A DNA stretch of 64,000 nt. Origin: Cubamyces lactineus. Lineage: Eukaryota; Basidiomycota; Agaricomycetes; Polyporales; Polyporaceae. The stretch lies in assembly GCA_022376465.1 (NCBI GenBank), contig JACDTU010000015.1, positions 972,420-1,036,419 of the forward strand, in the 5' to 3' direction. Below are positions 1-13,122 of the stretch, piece after piece; the first letter of the stretch is position 1; each line of letters begins with the position of its first letter. Made by a program: the position numbers and the translations under genes. The notes below the pieces were generated by a model. That model worked only from the letters and a program-made list of their open reading frames with translations. It was not told the DNA's origin and searched no databases.

Positions 1-202
1 TGACTGCATGACTAGGAGGCCCGGCGCCAGCGCGAACTCAGCGGCTTCATTCATCAGTTACAGTGTGCGGCCCCGTGGCACGGACAGTGGCCTGGTGCAA
101 TCCGTATAAACCAGAATATAGATGGTATGGCACGAATCTTGGAAACGATACAATACAAGACGATACAGAGACCATAGCAAATATACGACTTGCCAGCATG
201 TC

Positions 203-1533
203 TTATCTTCTACACCGACCCTGGAATGGTGTCGTAGAACTGCTCGTCGCATTTGAACGAGCATATACGTGAGCATTGACATGCACCACCTGGCATGACA
301 CGTGCATACACACCTCTTCAACAGTCTGCAGCCTAGTCTCTAGCTTTCCCTCTTCATCGAGGTTGTACAGCCGCGCGCGTATGCTCCCCGCAACCGACTC
401 GCGTTCCGCCCAATCCGGTGTCCAGCCCAATGCCTCTCGCCATTGCAAAATCACCACCACCCTCTGCAACGCCTTAAACTTGTCCTCATCTAGGACGTCG
501 TTGAGCCTATCCAGCGCGGTCCAATCAATTGCGGAACTGAGCGACATCGGATAGCCAATGCGGACGTCAATGATGATCGTCTGGAGGCGTTCCGCCGCCG
601 GGATGCCGCGCTCAAAGAACGGCGCGATGAGGTACCACGGGCCTTGGGACGTGTTGTAGTCCTCCATGAAGACCGTCACCGTACGCAAGTTGGTGTACCC
701 GTCCAGGTATCCATCGTACGTGCTGGCTGGTGTAGACATTAGGTGCGAACACTCGAATTCGGAAGTGACGTACTGTCCAGCTCTCGGAGAGGCATGCGCA
801 AGTGTTCGACATTGGGCCCAAAGCAGTTCAAAACGACATAGGGCGCTTCTGAGAGGTGAGGTACGACGAGCGTCGTGAGGGAGTCCCTCGAAGGTCCTCT
901 GCCAAGCCATTGGGCCACCTCTGCTGACGCCGTGGTTGAGTTGACGGGAGCAATAGACAGGTGGGATAGCCTGGGTCTGATTGCAGCCACTGAGGCGATG
1001 TGACCGGGCAAGGGGGCATACGTAGAAATGGTGAACACGTCCTGAGAAAACTCGACGTTGCTCAAAGAAAGTCGGGAGAGACGGACCAAAGAGCAGATTA
1101 GAGACTGAATATGTCCCAGCTGCACGAATGTGGCGCCGGAGAGTGTGAGTTCAGTGAGCGCGGTGAGCCTTGTTACAGCAGTGAGGAACGATAAAGGCAT
1201 CCGCATGTAGAAAAGCTGACCAGCGTCGATGAAGCAGAGGGACTTGAGCTTGGGGAAGGCGTGAGGGTAGAGAATCAGGGCGACAGGAGGCTTCGAAAGG
1301 ACGCAGGCCATGCCATGGATGGTCCCCACGATCCGAAGTTCGTTGATAGCGCTGAAGTAGGGCTGGATGCATGTCCGGTTAAGGGCACGGAGGTTGACGA
1401 CTTCGAAAAGCACCTCGCGAGCGACTGGGAGGAGGGCGCGAGAGGTAAGGGCAACATTGCGTAGAGCCCTGACGTTTCCGCCTAGAGCGCGTACTATCAC
1501 CATCACTAATTCGCTTGGTAGTGTCAGTAGCAT
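203..1533 (-). CDS. F-box / LRR-like protein, two exons
   Basis: The protein starts at the ATG at 1533 with MLLTLPSELVMVIVRALGG, a short F-box-like helix pair. Leucine-rich segments of the LRR-like kind common in agaricomycete F-box proteins follow. The first reading frame stops soon after a 47-nt intron at 727-773 (donor GTACGT, acceptor CACCAG, branch-like CTAAT). Splicing it joins codon phase 1 correctly to a second frame that continues with STYDGYLDGYTNL and the acidic stretch LDRLNDVLDEDKFKALQRVV. Such proteins usually act as substrate adaptors of SCF ubiquitin ligases; the substrate cannot be predicted. The last ~30 residues before the stop near 203 look unlike the family, so another intron or an earlier end is possible. 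Confidence 0.6.
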
Positions 1534-2772
1534 GGTTGCGAGCGATGCAGGAGCGGTGGGTTAGGCCTAGGCCAGCTAGCCTATGATTTGCCTTGCCGCG
1601 CGTTCTGTGAGGATTCGACAATGCGGACCGTGTTGCCAGTCGACGTTTCGTCACATACCTCAGGCTCCAGCGATTGTACCGTCGTGAATGCTAAGATGGT
1701 CGCGCCGAAGTGATCCGAGGCTGGCCACCCTGGGTGTGCTAGTTCTTGGCCAAGTAGGATAGTGTGGCAACTGTACGACGGCGTTTCCTGGCAAGCTCCC
1801 CTACACATTATGCACTTCAATATTCAGGATAGCTTAATACCCAGTTTTTGCACTGCGTCGGGCAACGATCATCATTTCTTGTCTCGCTCTCGCTGGCACA
1901 TTCTTGCTCGGCCATACGTGTATGAACCTCCTACGAAGGTTGACCGTCAAATCTGTATCTGGCGATATCCTTCAGCAGTAGACCCAGCTAGTATCTATCT
2001 ACAATTACAATTCAAGGCGTCCAAACAAGGACACTCATCTAGACGGCTATGGCGTAGCGCGAACTTCGGATTCAATGTACACAAGTCTGTGGATTATTCC
2101 GATACGTAAAGGCCACCGCGGCGCTTTGGTATTCTCTCGCTGAGCCGCAATATGTATGCTGGACCGCATCGCCGCCAGGCAGGAGTCGACAACGATGCTG
2201 TCGAGGAAATTGTACAGCACTCACCCGAAGGCCCTTCCGATGTCCAGACCTTATCGATCCTATGACTCTTCTGGGCGACGCGCTCGTCGCTCCCGCCAGT
2301 GCTTCGCCCCCGTGTCTTCGGCGTGACTGTGGACGGCACTTTGGGCTAGGGCCGTGCACCCGTGGGACTACTCACTTGCACTGCTTACTTCACCAGTGTA
2401 GAGCTCTGAAGGAGATAGTATGGGTTTTGTACTGACTCTCAACCACAACCGCTGCACTCGATGCCTACCCATGACTAGCATCAGGGTCATCGAACGTTCG
2501 ATATCGAATACAGATCTTCGGGACCCAAGGACGCCCTCCATCGCCATTTCCTCGTTGTATACATAAGGACCCCACGTTCCTCTTCCGGTCTGATTCACTC
2601 GCCTTGTTTACCCTTTCCCCTCTCGAACTGCTCACCTTGTGCTCCCTCCCCCACACGAGCCGCACGCGGCTTGTGTGCTGACGCCCTCGCCGCTTCATCT
2701 CCGAGTCGTTGTAAGTGTACGACGATGTTCTGCTCCTGTCGTGTGATCTCATCGCCCCGCGGCAGATCCTGA
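1534..2772. other. Intergenic, no gene recognised
   Basis: About 1.2 kb between the F-box gene and the first HET gene. The open frames are short, lack recognisable motifs and show no consistent codon bias. The last ~200 nt (2570-2770) are pyrimidine-rich, as expected for a promoter/5' leader of the plus-strand HET gene. Confidence 0.5.
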
Positions 2773-4692
2773 ATGTACTTAATCGACACGAAGACGTTCT
2801 TGCTCCATCCATTCAACGAAGGCAGCGTCCCTCCCTATGCGATCCTCTCCCATGTCTGGAACGGCAACGAACAGAAGCCCCCACAGTCGCGGTTCGTAAA
2901 GGGCCAGGACAGAGGGAAGCGTGGTGGGCCGATTTCTCGCGTCATAGACCGTGCGCGGCACACGCCGTCCCCCAAGCTCAGGGGTGCTTGCAAGAAAGCG
3001 AGGGAGGATGGTTTCAAGTGGTTGTGGACCGACACCGACTGTATCGACACATCCAATAGCGCCGAGCTAAGCGAGGCGATCAATTCGATGTTTGTCTGGT
3101 ACCGCGATGCAGTGATGTGCTATGCGTACCTGCACGACGTTCCTCCGAATGAGGACCCGCATCCTCCTCAATCGTCTTTTCGGCGTAGCCGATGGTTCAG
3201 GCGCACTTGGACACTCCAAGAGCTCATCGCGCCCGCTTCTATCATTTTTCTCTCCTCCGACTGGCAACCTATCGGTGCTAAGCGCAGCCTCGCGGAACTC
3301 ATCGAATCCATCACCGGGATCGACCGCCTTGTCCTCACGCACCGGAGGCCACTGGAGGACGTCAGCATCGCGTGCCGGATGTCGTGGGCGGCTTCGCGGG
3401 AGGCCAGACGCGAGGAGGACCGCGCCTATTCCCTCATGGGCATCTTCGGTGTCCACTTGTCGACCATCTATGGCGAGGGCAATCACGCCTTCGTCCGTCT
3501 CCAGGAGGAGATCCTCAAGCACACCTCTGACCAGAGCATCTTTGCCTGGGGCTCCAGCCTTCGCGAGTATCAGTCTGGTGCATTCGTAACGATAGCTAAG
3601 GGGCACAACTACGAGCAGCACAAGGATTCTCAGCCCCTCCTTGCATCCTCCCCTGCCGACTTTGCATCGTGCGCAGACATTAGCTCCATCCTGCTGTCGG
3701 AATTTGCGGAGAAGATCAACCTGCCGGAGAATGTCCCAATCTATACCCACACCGGTGCTGGTATACGCACCGCGCTCCCGATGGTGCCTCTATCCCCTGG
3801 ACAGGAGCTCGGCGCATGTGATGCCATGCTTGGTTTGCTGGGCTGCATCGATACCCGCGGACGCCTCCTCGCGCTCTTCTTACGTCCTGACCCTGTTGTT
3901 TCCAACAAGGCTCTTGTCGGCGGGTTCGTCGCTCAGGGCGGTCGGCACAACCACTACTACCGTACCACTCGTCTGACCGAGGCGGATATGCGCGAGCTGT
4001 TCAATCCTTCCCCGGCGTTGAGAGACATCATCATCCAATCCTTTCGCCACGTCTCCGCACGAGAGCGATCCTCTTCCTCCACCGCCAGCCCCTCCATCGC
4101 TTCTCGAAACTCCCTGATCTTCTTCGAAGCGCCTTGCAGCGTGCATATCTCCAAGGCGTCGCAGAAAGCATTGGAACGCATGGGCTTTAGGATGCCTGTC
4201 ATACCAGACCTAGGTTTCCGACTGACCGGTCCGGGAGAGGCCCGCAGTTTGACTTTCATCGGCTTCCATCACGAGTCCTTCACGGTCCACTTTGGAGCAT
4301 GCCACGTAGACAACCGAGGGGGGCGCGGCCAGCTCTGGGCGACGGTCTCATTCGACGCTGACCTGGACTCGGTATTCGCCCGCGCTACCTTCGAGGAGGA
4401 CTCGGAGTGCAGCGACGAATCCGAGGACATTTATCCAGATGAGTCCATGCTCGTGCAGTTCTGGCATGACCAACGGCAGACGTTCTGTAGCGCGTATCGC
4501 CAGGTCAGACTGATGTTCAGCTACTCTGCTCCGTCGGACGTCGTAACGGAGAGGGGGTTGGCCGAGGTGTACGAGATGGAAATCAGGCTCCGGGAATACG
4601 ATTATGGCGGAGGCGGACGCCGCTCGAGCGGGAGCGCAGGCTCCAAACGCGTTTCCATCGGTGGGAACGCTTCGATGACTGCGAGTCGTTGA
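2773..4692 (+). CDS. HET-domain (heterokaryon incompatibility) protein, 639 aa
   Basis: Intronless 639-residue protein of the large agaricomycete HET family, whose members trigger or regulate cell death on non-self recognition. The HET domain begins at once: YAILSHVW at residues 22-29, then WLWTDTDCID at 83-92, SSAELSEAINSMF-like SAELSEAINSMFVWYRDA after it, and RRTWTLQELIAP. It is followed by the block that usually trails HET in these proteins (AYSLMGIFGV, IYGEG, FVRLQEEIL, SIFAWG) and a divergent C-terminal half ending in a Gly/Ser-rich tail. The start MYLIDTKTFLLHPF aligns with the starts of the paralogues at 13123, 22289 and 36322. Oddity: where the three close paralogues have IDTCCID this one has TDTDCID. 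The effector mechanism of the C-terminal half is unknown. Confidence 0.9.
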   Translation: MYLIDTKTFLLHPFNEGSVPPYAILSHVWNGNEQKPPQSRFVKGQDRGKRGGPISRVIDRARHTPSPKLRGACKKAREDGFKWLWTDTDCIDTSNSAELSEAINSMFVWYRDAVMCYAYLHDVPPNEDPHPPQSSFRRSRWFRRTWTLQELIAPASIIFLSSDWQPIGAKRSLAELIESITGIDRLVLTHRRPLEDVSIACRMSWAASREARREEDRAYSLMGIFGVHLSTIYGEGNHAFVRLQEEILKHTSDQSIFAWGSSLREYQSGAFVTIAKGHNYEQHKDSQPLLASSPADFASCADISSILLSEFAEKINLPENVPIYTHTGAGIRTALPMVPLSPGQELGACDAMLGLLGCIDTRGRLLALFLRPDPVVSNKALVGGFVAQGGRHNHYYRTTRLTEADMRELFNPSPALRDIIIQSFRHVSARERSSSSTASPSIASRNSLIFFEAPCSVHISKASQKALERMGFRMPVIPDLGFRLTGPGEARSLTFIGFHHESFTVHFGACHVDNRGGRGQLWATVSFDADLDSVFARATFEEDSECSDESEDIYPDESMLVQFWHDQRQTFCSAYRQVRLMFSYSAPSDVVTERGLAEVYEMEIRLREYDYGGGGRRSSGSAGSKRVSIGGNASMTASR

Positions 4693-5121
4693 GCGACTCA
4701 TTCTTCAGATACGACTGGTCGTGACAGGACGTTGTGTATGTGGACACTGATGTGATGATACCGATACCGTAGTTTTTCACCATGTATACCCTCATGTTCC
4801 TTGCGCTGGTAGTATCTGCGCGTATCCTGGAGTCTCTCAATCCTCAGTCGCTTTGTACAACCGGGGTGAGGATACAACGATCTGAAGCTGGCTGTCTATT
4901 GTCTCGGCGACGACCCTAGCACATGTGCATCGCGCGAGTGCACTGGGTGATGAGACGGATGGCAACGGAGGGGATCAGATTCAGCGTGAACCTGTGCAAG
5001 TGGACGACTGCCATATCGAGCGAGGGCGTTACAGCGCCTCATCGATCACTCTCCCCTACTAGTACCCGTCCCCAAGCCACCAACTCCCTCCCACTCCCCC
5101 TCATTCCAACCCGCGACGGCC
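4693..5121. other. Intergenic, HET gene to MAP kinase
   Basis: About 430 nt with no gene seen. The final 100 nt before the kinase ATG are C/T-rich (CTCCCACTCCCCC-like), typical of a fungal core promoter/leader. Confidence 0.5.
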
Positions 5122-6936
<1,815 letters not shown>

Positions 6937-8088
6937 GTGTGTCTCTGACTGTATTGCTGGATCTATTTGCGTGGGGGACAGGATGGGAGATATGTTGTCA
7001 GATTACGCGATAGGGTATCATGTACGCTGGTCTTTCGTACACTGCTGATTGGTTCACGATGTTGTATTGATGTAGAAGAATACCAAAACATAACTTATTG
7101 GTCGAAAGTCGGAACACTACGTGGGATTTTCTCTTACCCACAGCCTGAATAACGGTTCGCTGGGTAAAATGATGGAGGAGAGGCGATCAGTAGCCTCGTG
7201 TTTGGGCGCTTATTGAAACCGTCCTTGACTGTCGCGACTCGCAAGCTGCAGTACTTGGAGGAGTCTGACTTGGTACCCCATGGCCCCTCGATGATAGATT
7301 TGCTAGCCTCACAACGGTGATCACCAAGAATCCTTCTGGCAGGACTCCAACGGGAAGCTCGAAGCGAACTACAGTAGTAACCGCCAGCTAAAGGCGCCAT
7401 GCCGCCACGTCGGCTTATGCCCGCCTCGCCGGCCAATACCCATGGGGTTCCTCGGCTTCAATGAGAACTTAGAAGCGCACCCATCTCGTAATCCGGTATA
7501 GCCATCTCTCTGTTATGCCCTCCTTCGACCCACACTTCTCCGGTGTAGACGTTACAAAAAGTGAGAGAGAGGTTAGCGGTATGTCTCGGACTTCGCACTT
7601 TGCTAGCAGGCGTCTCCGTCTTCGGGGGACCTGTTCGCGCGGCCGTGGCCGGTAGGTTATAACGGATGGCCTTTCGAGTGGCATCCACACCAGGTTACCC
7701 ATACTGACTGATTATATTTGAATTGTTCAGACATAGTTGCCGATACCCACCATCGATGGCACCATGGCATGTGTCCTTGTTGGGCCGTCGGAGCGAGTCC
7801 TGTAAAACCCTGGGTCTCCACTATTGGCCGTACTGTATTTGAAAATGGGACGAGTAATGGCCTGCGTGCAATGCGCCATTGTACAGCAGGCCCAACCAAG
7901 GCCACGCCTACCAATTGGCAGGCGTCACGCCCATTCGCTGCTCCGATCGCTGTTTGCAATACCATGAAAACCTTGGTAAGCATCTCGCTCGAGGACCTCG
8001 CTGCAGATTCCACACAGGCGTCAGCCAGTGGTTCAAAAAGAGCTAGAGTGGACGCACTCTTGCCTACCAGCTACGAATTCTGCTACCC
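6937..8088. other. Intergenic, no gene recognised
   Basis: About 1.15 kb between the MAP kinase stop and the esterase start. Several short open frames occur on both strands, but none has recognisable motifs or coherent codon use. Confidence 0.5.
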
Positions 8089-10501
8089 ATGTTCCTTCTG
8101 TCAAGGTGTCTACTTGCTCTGGTAGCTGTTGCGTCTGCAGCACCTACTCAATTCGTTTCGTCCCCTTCAATCTCCCTCGATAATGCTACAATCATCGGGA
8201 CCACAAACGGAACGACGACTCGATACCTCGGCATCCCGTATGCGCAGCCTCCGTAGGTTTCCATACACATCTACCGTGGTAGTACGGCAAGTTCATTGTT
8301 CTTCTAGTATCGGCGACTTGAGGCTCCGTCTTCCCAAGCCCGTTGCACCCTACAAAGGAGTTCTCAATGCGACCGCGTTTGGCAACCAGTGCATACAGCA
8401 GGACTTCGTGCTCGGGTCGTTCCCTCCGGACGTGCCTCAACCTGCGCAGCAGTACTTGGAAGACTTTATCGCTATACCTGATGTCTCACAAAGCGAAGAC
8501 TGTAAGCTTACGCTCGACCATTAAGACTGCTTCATAAATCTGATCGCGTCCATGGTTCAAGGCCTCAATTTGAACGTCATTACGCCGTCGGGAGCGACGC
8601 CGCAGTCAAAACTGCCCGTTCTAGTGGTAAGTCTCTAGTTTTGTTCGCACACGACACGACGCCTTAGTCTAACGATATCTGGGACGTAGTGGATCTATGG
8701 AGGTGGGTCGACCGACGAAGGGGCTATATGACCCGCGTTGACATTGAGTAGGTGGATACCAGCATGGATCCAATGCCGTGTGAGTGAAGCCACCCCAGAC
8801 TGTGCGAGTAGTAGATACTGACGATGATCGCAGAGAGCCTGGCGATGCCATTGTGGAAAGGTCTATCCAAATCGGCCACCCTGTTATATATGTCGCCATG
8901 AATTATCGGTATGTATGCGATCAAATCTTGATCGTCGAATCTGTGAGTTGACGCGAGTTTGGTTGATACATAGCTTGAGTGGTAGGATAGATCGTACAAG
9001 GATGACTGCAGCATGTCTCTGACAAATCGCATAGCTTTCGGTTTCCTCGGCGGCAAGGAGGTCAAGGAAGAAGGCGTAGGAAATCTGGGCTTACAAGATC
9101 GTACGTATCTGATGATTCGTAGGCCTCCCCAACGCGCTGAAGTAATTGTCAACAGAACGCGAGGCCTTCAGATGGGTTCAAAAATACATCTCCGCGTTTG
9201 GAGGAGATCCAGCCAAGGTTACAATGTACGTGACTGCACGAGCTTGTCCACTTTGACATTCACTCATATGTAGGCTAGCTGGGGCCAGAGCGCCGGTGCC
9301 ATTTCCGTATCGTTGCATATGTTGGCCAACGGCGGGAACAACGAGGGCCTCTTTCGCGCCGGGTTCCTTGAGTCTGGTGCCCCAGGCCCGTACGGAGATA
9401 TCTTGGAGCTACAAGACACGTATGACCAGATTGTGGCTGACGCGGGTTGCGCATCCGCGAATGATACGCTGCAATGCCTGCGCACGGTACCTGCGGTTGT
9501 TCTCAAGGCCGCCATGGACAAATCGCCATCCTTTTTGGACTACGTGGTATGTGCCCCTTTACACTTACGGCGCCGAGACAGAAGTTGATGGTGCCTCTAG
9601 CAAGTCAATACTCCCTGGAATGCTCACGCGGACGGCGTCTTTATAACAGATGCGCCACAACACTTGCTCCTCAAGGGACATGTTGCGAGGGTTCCGATAG
9701 TCATAGGTGCGTCATGCAACATATTCGCTGTGAGGATGTTCTGGTTGATGGACTTTCTAGGCAATGACGAAGATGAAGGGAGCGCATTTGCTTTTCCCTC
9801 TCTGAACATCACGTACGCGCGTCCTGCATGCCATCTTGCACTGCTTCTCACCCAACACTCACATCAGCACCGATGATGAGTTCGCTGACTACGTGTCTTC
9901 GAATTTCTATCCCAAGGCGTCGGGTGAAGAAGTTGCCAAAGTCCTTGAGCTCTACCCTTCAGACCCTGCCGCCGGATCGCCTTTTGGCACCGGTGATAAG
10001 TTTGCCTACTCTCTCCAATACAAGCGTATCTCAGCGTTCCAAGGCGACTGGATCGAACAAGCTCCAAGGCGCCTGTTTGTGCAACAGATCTCGGGGAAGC
10101 AGCCAGTATACGCATTCCGTACGACCTCTCTCTCCAGAATATAGTGTTCTTGATAGCTGACTTCGTGCAGTCAACAAGGGCGGCAAGGTTAAAGGCATCG
10201 GTGCAGTGCGTAGCTCAGCCCCTCAATGCTCTGATTTTGCTAATATCGAGACATGAAGGCTCACGGCTCCGAGCTCCCCAATGTGTATGGTGGAGGGGAC
10301 ATGGCGGACTACCTCATCCGATTCGCGGCCACATTGGATCCCAACGGCGACGGCGCGTTCCATTGGCCTCAATACACGAATGAGAACCCTCAACTGCTGA
10401 CCTTCCAGGACGGACCCGTATCCCTCGAGCTAGGGCTAGATACGTATCGTGCCGCGCCGATAGCGTACGTAGCCAACCTCAGCCTAACTTACCCGGCTTG
10501 A
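8089..10501 (+). CDS. Secreted type-B carboxylesterase / lipase, multi-exon
   Basis: Start at 8089: MFLLSRCLLALVAVASA is a clear signal peptide, followed by the family N-terminus TTRYLGIPYAQPP. About ten short introns are needed. Readable joins include EDC-LNLNVITP, VWIYGGGYQHGSNAV and VIYVAMNYR-LSAFGFLGG. The alpha/beta-hydrolase triad is complete: nucleophile Ser in SWGQSAGAISVSLHM, Glu in NDEDEGSAF, His in MKAHGSELPNVYGG. The oxyanion GGG motif is present. The usual disulfide pattern around EDCLNLN is kept. The enzyme should hydrolyse esters or lipids outside the cell; substrate is unknown. The stop is at 10499-10501 after LSLTYPA. Neighbouring genes give no pathway hint. Confidence 0.85.
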
Positions 10502-10965
10502 GTGGGGTGCAAGTGTGCTGAGTGCCCTGAGTTGACCGTCCCCGCTTCGCACATGTGATTTACACAATTTGGTGAATGCTGCCATAGCTCAATCCTGTGT
10601 GATGCCCTCTCGACCAAGTCAGAGCCCGGACTGCGAGCACTGCTAGCCGGCGCTTGTCCGGGTAGCCACAACTTGAATCGTACGGCGCCAGACTAGGACG
10701 ACTACCACCACCTTGTCGCCCTTGGCTGTATCAGCAGCTTCCCTGTGTGCCATGCCGACACACTGGCTACTACTAGTGTATCAAGCGGGACGCCGTAGGA
10801 GGATGCACATTCATGGAACCGGGCCGTATGCGGTCACCTGGTGCCCAGCGGTCCTACCGCGGACCGGGGCAGGCTTGTCGTTCGTCGTTCAGAATCCGCG
10901 TTCAAGAACGTTCAAGAGGGCGTGAAGTCATCCACACAATGGCAGACGGACTGCTACCGCCCATG

Positions 10966-10972
10966 TATAAAA
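10966..10972 (+). promoter_or_regulatory. TATA box of the aldo/keto reductase gene
   Basis: TATAAAA 77 nt before the ATG at 11049, followed by a pyrimidine-rich stretch (CCCCCTCTTAC) suitable for transcription start. The rest of the 10502-11048 gap holds no recognised gene. Confidence 0.6.
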
Positions 10973-11048
10973 TCGGAGACCGCGGCAGCCCTCTGTCGTG
11001 ATCGCCCACCGTCCCCCTCTTACAATCGCATTCCTGATATCATCGACC

Positions 11049-12409
11049 ATGGCCGCTAACATACCCTCCTTCACGCTCAACACCGGATACAAGATTCCTT
11101 CAGTAGGCATAGGGTCAGTCAATGTTCCTTGATGAATACATGCTGTTAGCGTTATGAAATCGCCGCCCGCCCCCACGTTCCCCGGCTTATCATTGGCCGG
11201 AGCTCGCAACGCTGGAGCCTAAACACACTTGAACATGGTATGCGTTTCAAATTGACTAACCATCTATCATTAGATGTTGGATGGGTGCCCCTGGCGGTGG
11301 AGAAATAGCGGCGAAGATGTGCAAAGATGCGTTGGAGGTGGGTCTACTCGTACATTGTTGACTACGCATTCTGACGCATCCTGTCTTCTTGTCAGGCGGG
11401 ATACAGGCACATTGATACAGTGAGTATTACAATGATATTTGGTTAGATATAGCCCCGTGATATACCATAAAAACAGGCGTACGGATACGGTAACGAGGAG
11501 TACGTCGGAAAGGCTATCCGAGAGTCTGGAGTGCCTCGGGAGGAGATTTTCCTTACTACCAAGCTACCCAACCACCACCACCACAAAGTGAAAGAGTCGC
11601 TGGAGGAGTCGCTGGCCAAGCTTGGCGTCGACTACGTCGACCTGTACCTCATCCATTGGCCGCAGGCGTATACGGAAGACAATAAGCCGATCCCTTATGG
11701 CCAGAGCCCGACCTATGTCGAGACGTGGAAGGAGATGGAGAAGCTACTCGATACAGGGAAGGTTCGCTCGATCGGCGTATCGAACTTCTCGATCAAGCTG
11801 CTTGAGGTGCTCCTGCGCGAGAGCGACATCGTGCCTGCGACGAACCAGGTGGAGTGCCATCCCTGTCTGCCTTCTGTGGACCTCAAGCTTTGGTGCGAAG
11901 AGAGAGGGATCCTCATTACAGCCTATTCTCCTTTGGGTATGTGATCTTCAAACACGATGAGCACTGCGTACTAACCCCAACTCCCAGGGCGGCCGGGAGA
12001 ATATGATGGGAAACCCTCGCTACTTCAAGACCCTGACGTAGTGAGCATCGCCCAGGCGCATAACGCGACGCCCGGACAGGTGACTCTCAGTTGGGGCGTC
12101 AAGCGCGGGACTATTGTGATCCCGAAGAGCGAGAACCCTGAGCGTATCAGGCAAAACATCGAGGTGCGTAGCTCATGGTGGAGGTGCATGATACTACAAG
12201 TCTCACGCGGGTTCTGGACGTGCTAGTTGCTCGATTTGACTGACGAAGAGATGGCGACGCTGAACGCGATTCATTTAAAGCCTGGTATGCACCGCTCCTT
12301 GCTGCGCTACCACCAGTACAGTGACGACGGCACGGTGCTTGGCTGGACGTACGAGCAATTGGGATGGAACATGACGAAGGGAGGGCTTGTTTGCGCGCTC
12401 GAGCCTTAG
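11049..12409 (+). CDS. Aldo/keto reductase (AKR superfamily), multi-exon
   Basis: NADPH-dependent reductase of carbonyl compounds. It starts with MAANIPSFTLNTGYKIPSVGIG; intron 1 is 11114-11273, and further short introns follow exon 2 (11274-11337) and later exons. The catalytic tetrad is intact: Asp and Tyr in HIDTAYGYGNEEYVG, Lys in LTTKLPN, His in DLYLIHWPQ. The cofactor-binding C-terminal part is present (GTIVIPKSENPERIRQNIE), as are the barrel signatures VRSIGVSNFS and ATNQVECHP. It ends at 12407-12409 after VCALEP. The physiological substrate cannot be told; fungal relatives reduce xylose, glycerol precursors or various aldehydes. Confidence 0.92.
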
Positions 12410-12553
12410 GTACACATCCAGGAATTGTCTACACCGGGGGATGTAAGAATATGTTGCCACAAGTGTATACTGGTCTTTCTTGAGCCTGAATGATTCATGT
12501 CGACGCAAGAGCGAGTGAAGCAGGGACTGTGCGCAAAAAAGGCGGAATGAGGA

Positions 12554-12676
12554 GGTCCTGCCAGGGTTCGAACCTGGGTTTTGGGAAGATCCACGATCCA
12601 CCAGTCGACCGGGTTGAGGGGCCGCCCGGCGGACGTGTTCAAAATCCCAAGTGATAAACCACTACACTACAGGACC
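12554..12676 (-). tRNA. tRNA-Gln (UUG) with a 51-nt intron
   Basis: On the minus strand a full cloverleaf is visible: acceptor GGTCCTG/CAGGACC, D arm GTGTAGTGGTTTATCAC, anticodon stem TGGGA/TCCCA with loop beginning TTTTGA (anticodon TTG), 4-nt variable loop, T arm CCAGG-TTCGAAC-CCTGG. The mature part is exactly 72 nt, leaving about 51 nt of intron at the canonical place after position 37. The intron is GC-rich and long for a fungal tRNA. It sits just downstream of the aldo/keto reductase gene. Confidence 0.9.
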
Positions 12677-13122
12677 TTGCCGCCCGATCTTTGTGTAGGT
12701 ATTGTGTGGCCGCGTCCAGGCCTACTTGCGAGTGTTAGACATACTACGCAGGCCATCAGCGAGCACTCGAGCTCCGTCACTACCACTGCCAGTGGTAGCT
12801 AGTATCGCCGCCTGTAGGACAGCTTCGCGCAGGATGACCATGCCTTTCGCCTCGTTCCCCTGCCAGGCCTGGATCCCGCCAGTTGGACGTACACGAGGTG
12901 AGGGGGGCAATGCACCCTGGGAGGCCATCCCTCTCTCATACTCGATACCCATATATCGCTCTCCCTCCGTCTGATACTACTAAGCTCCCCCATCTCGGCC
13001 ATTGTCCCTATCGCTCAGATAGCTGCTCGCCTCACCGTCGGGCGCGACCTGTGTCACCCGCGAGTACTCGTTCGCCTCAGCTACGCAAAGACTCACTCTC
13101 CCCTGTAGCCATCGCCTAAACG
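12677..13122. other. Intergenic upstream of second HET gene
   Basis: About 450 nt with no gene. A TATA-like CATATATCG occurs near 12950, about 170 nt before the HET start, followed by C/T-rich sequence. This is a plausible promoter for the gene at 13123. Confidence 0.4.

Noticed and set aside
203..910. Separate gene for the second frame of the F-box gene
   Set aside because: A well-formed 47-nt intron at 727-773 joins it in phase to the first frame, and the usable sequence before 774 is antisense-free only in the first frame.
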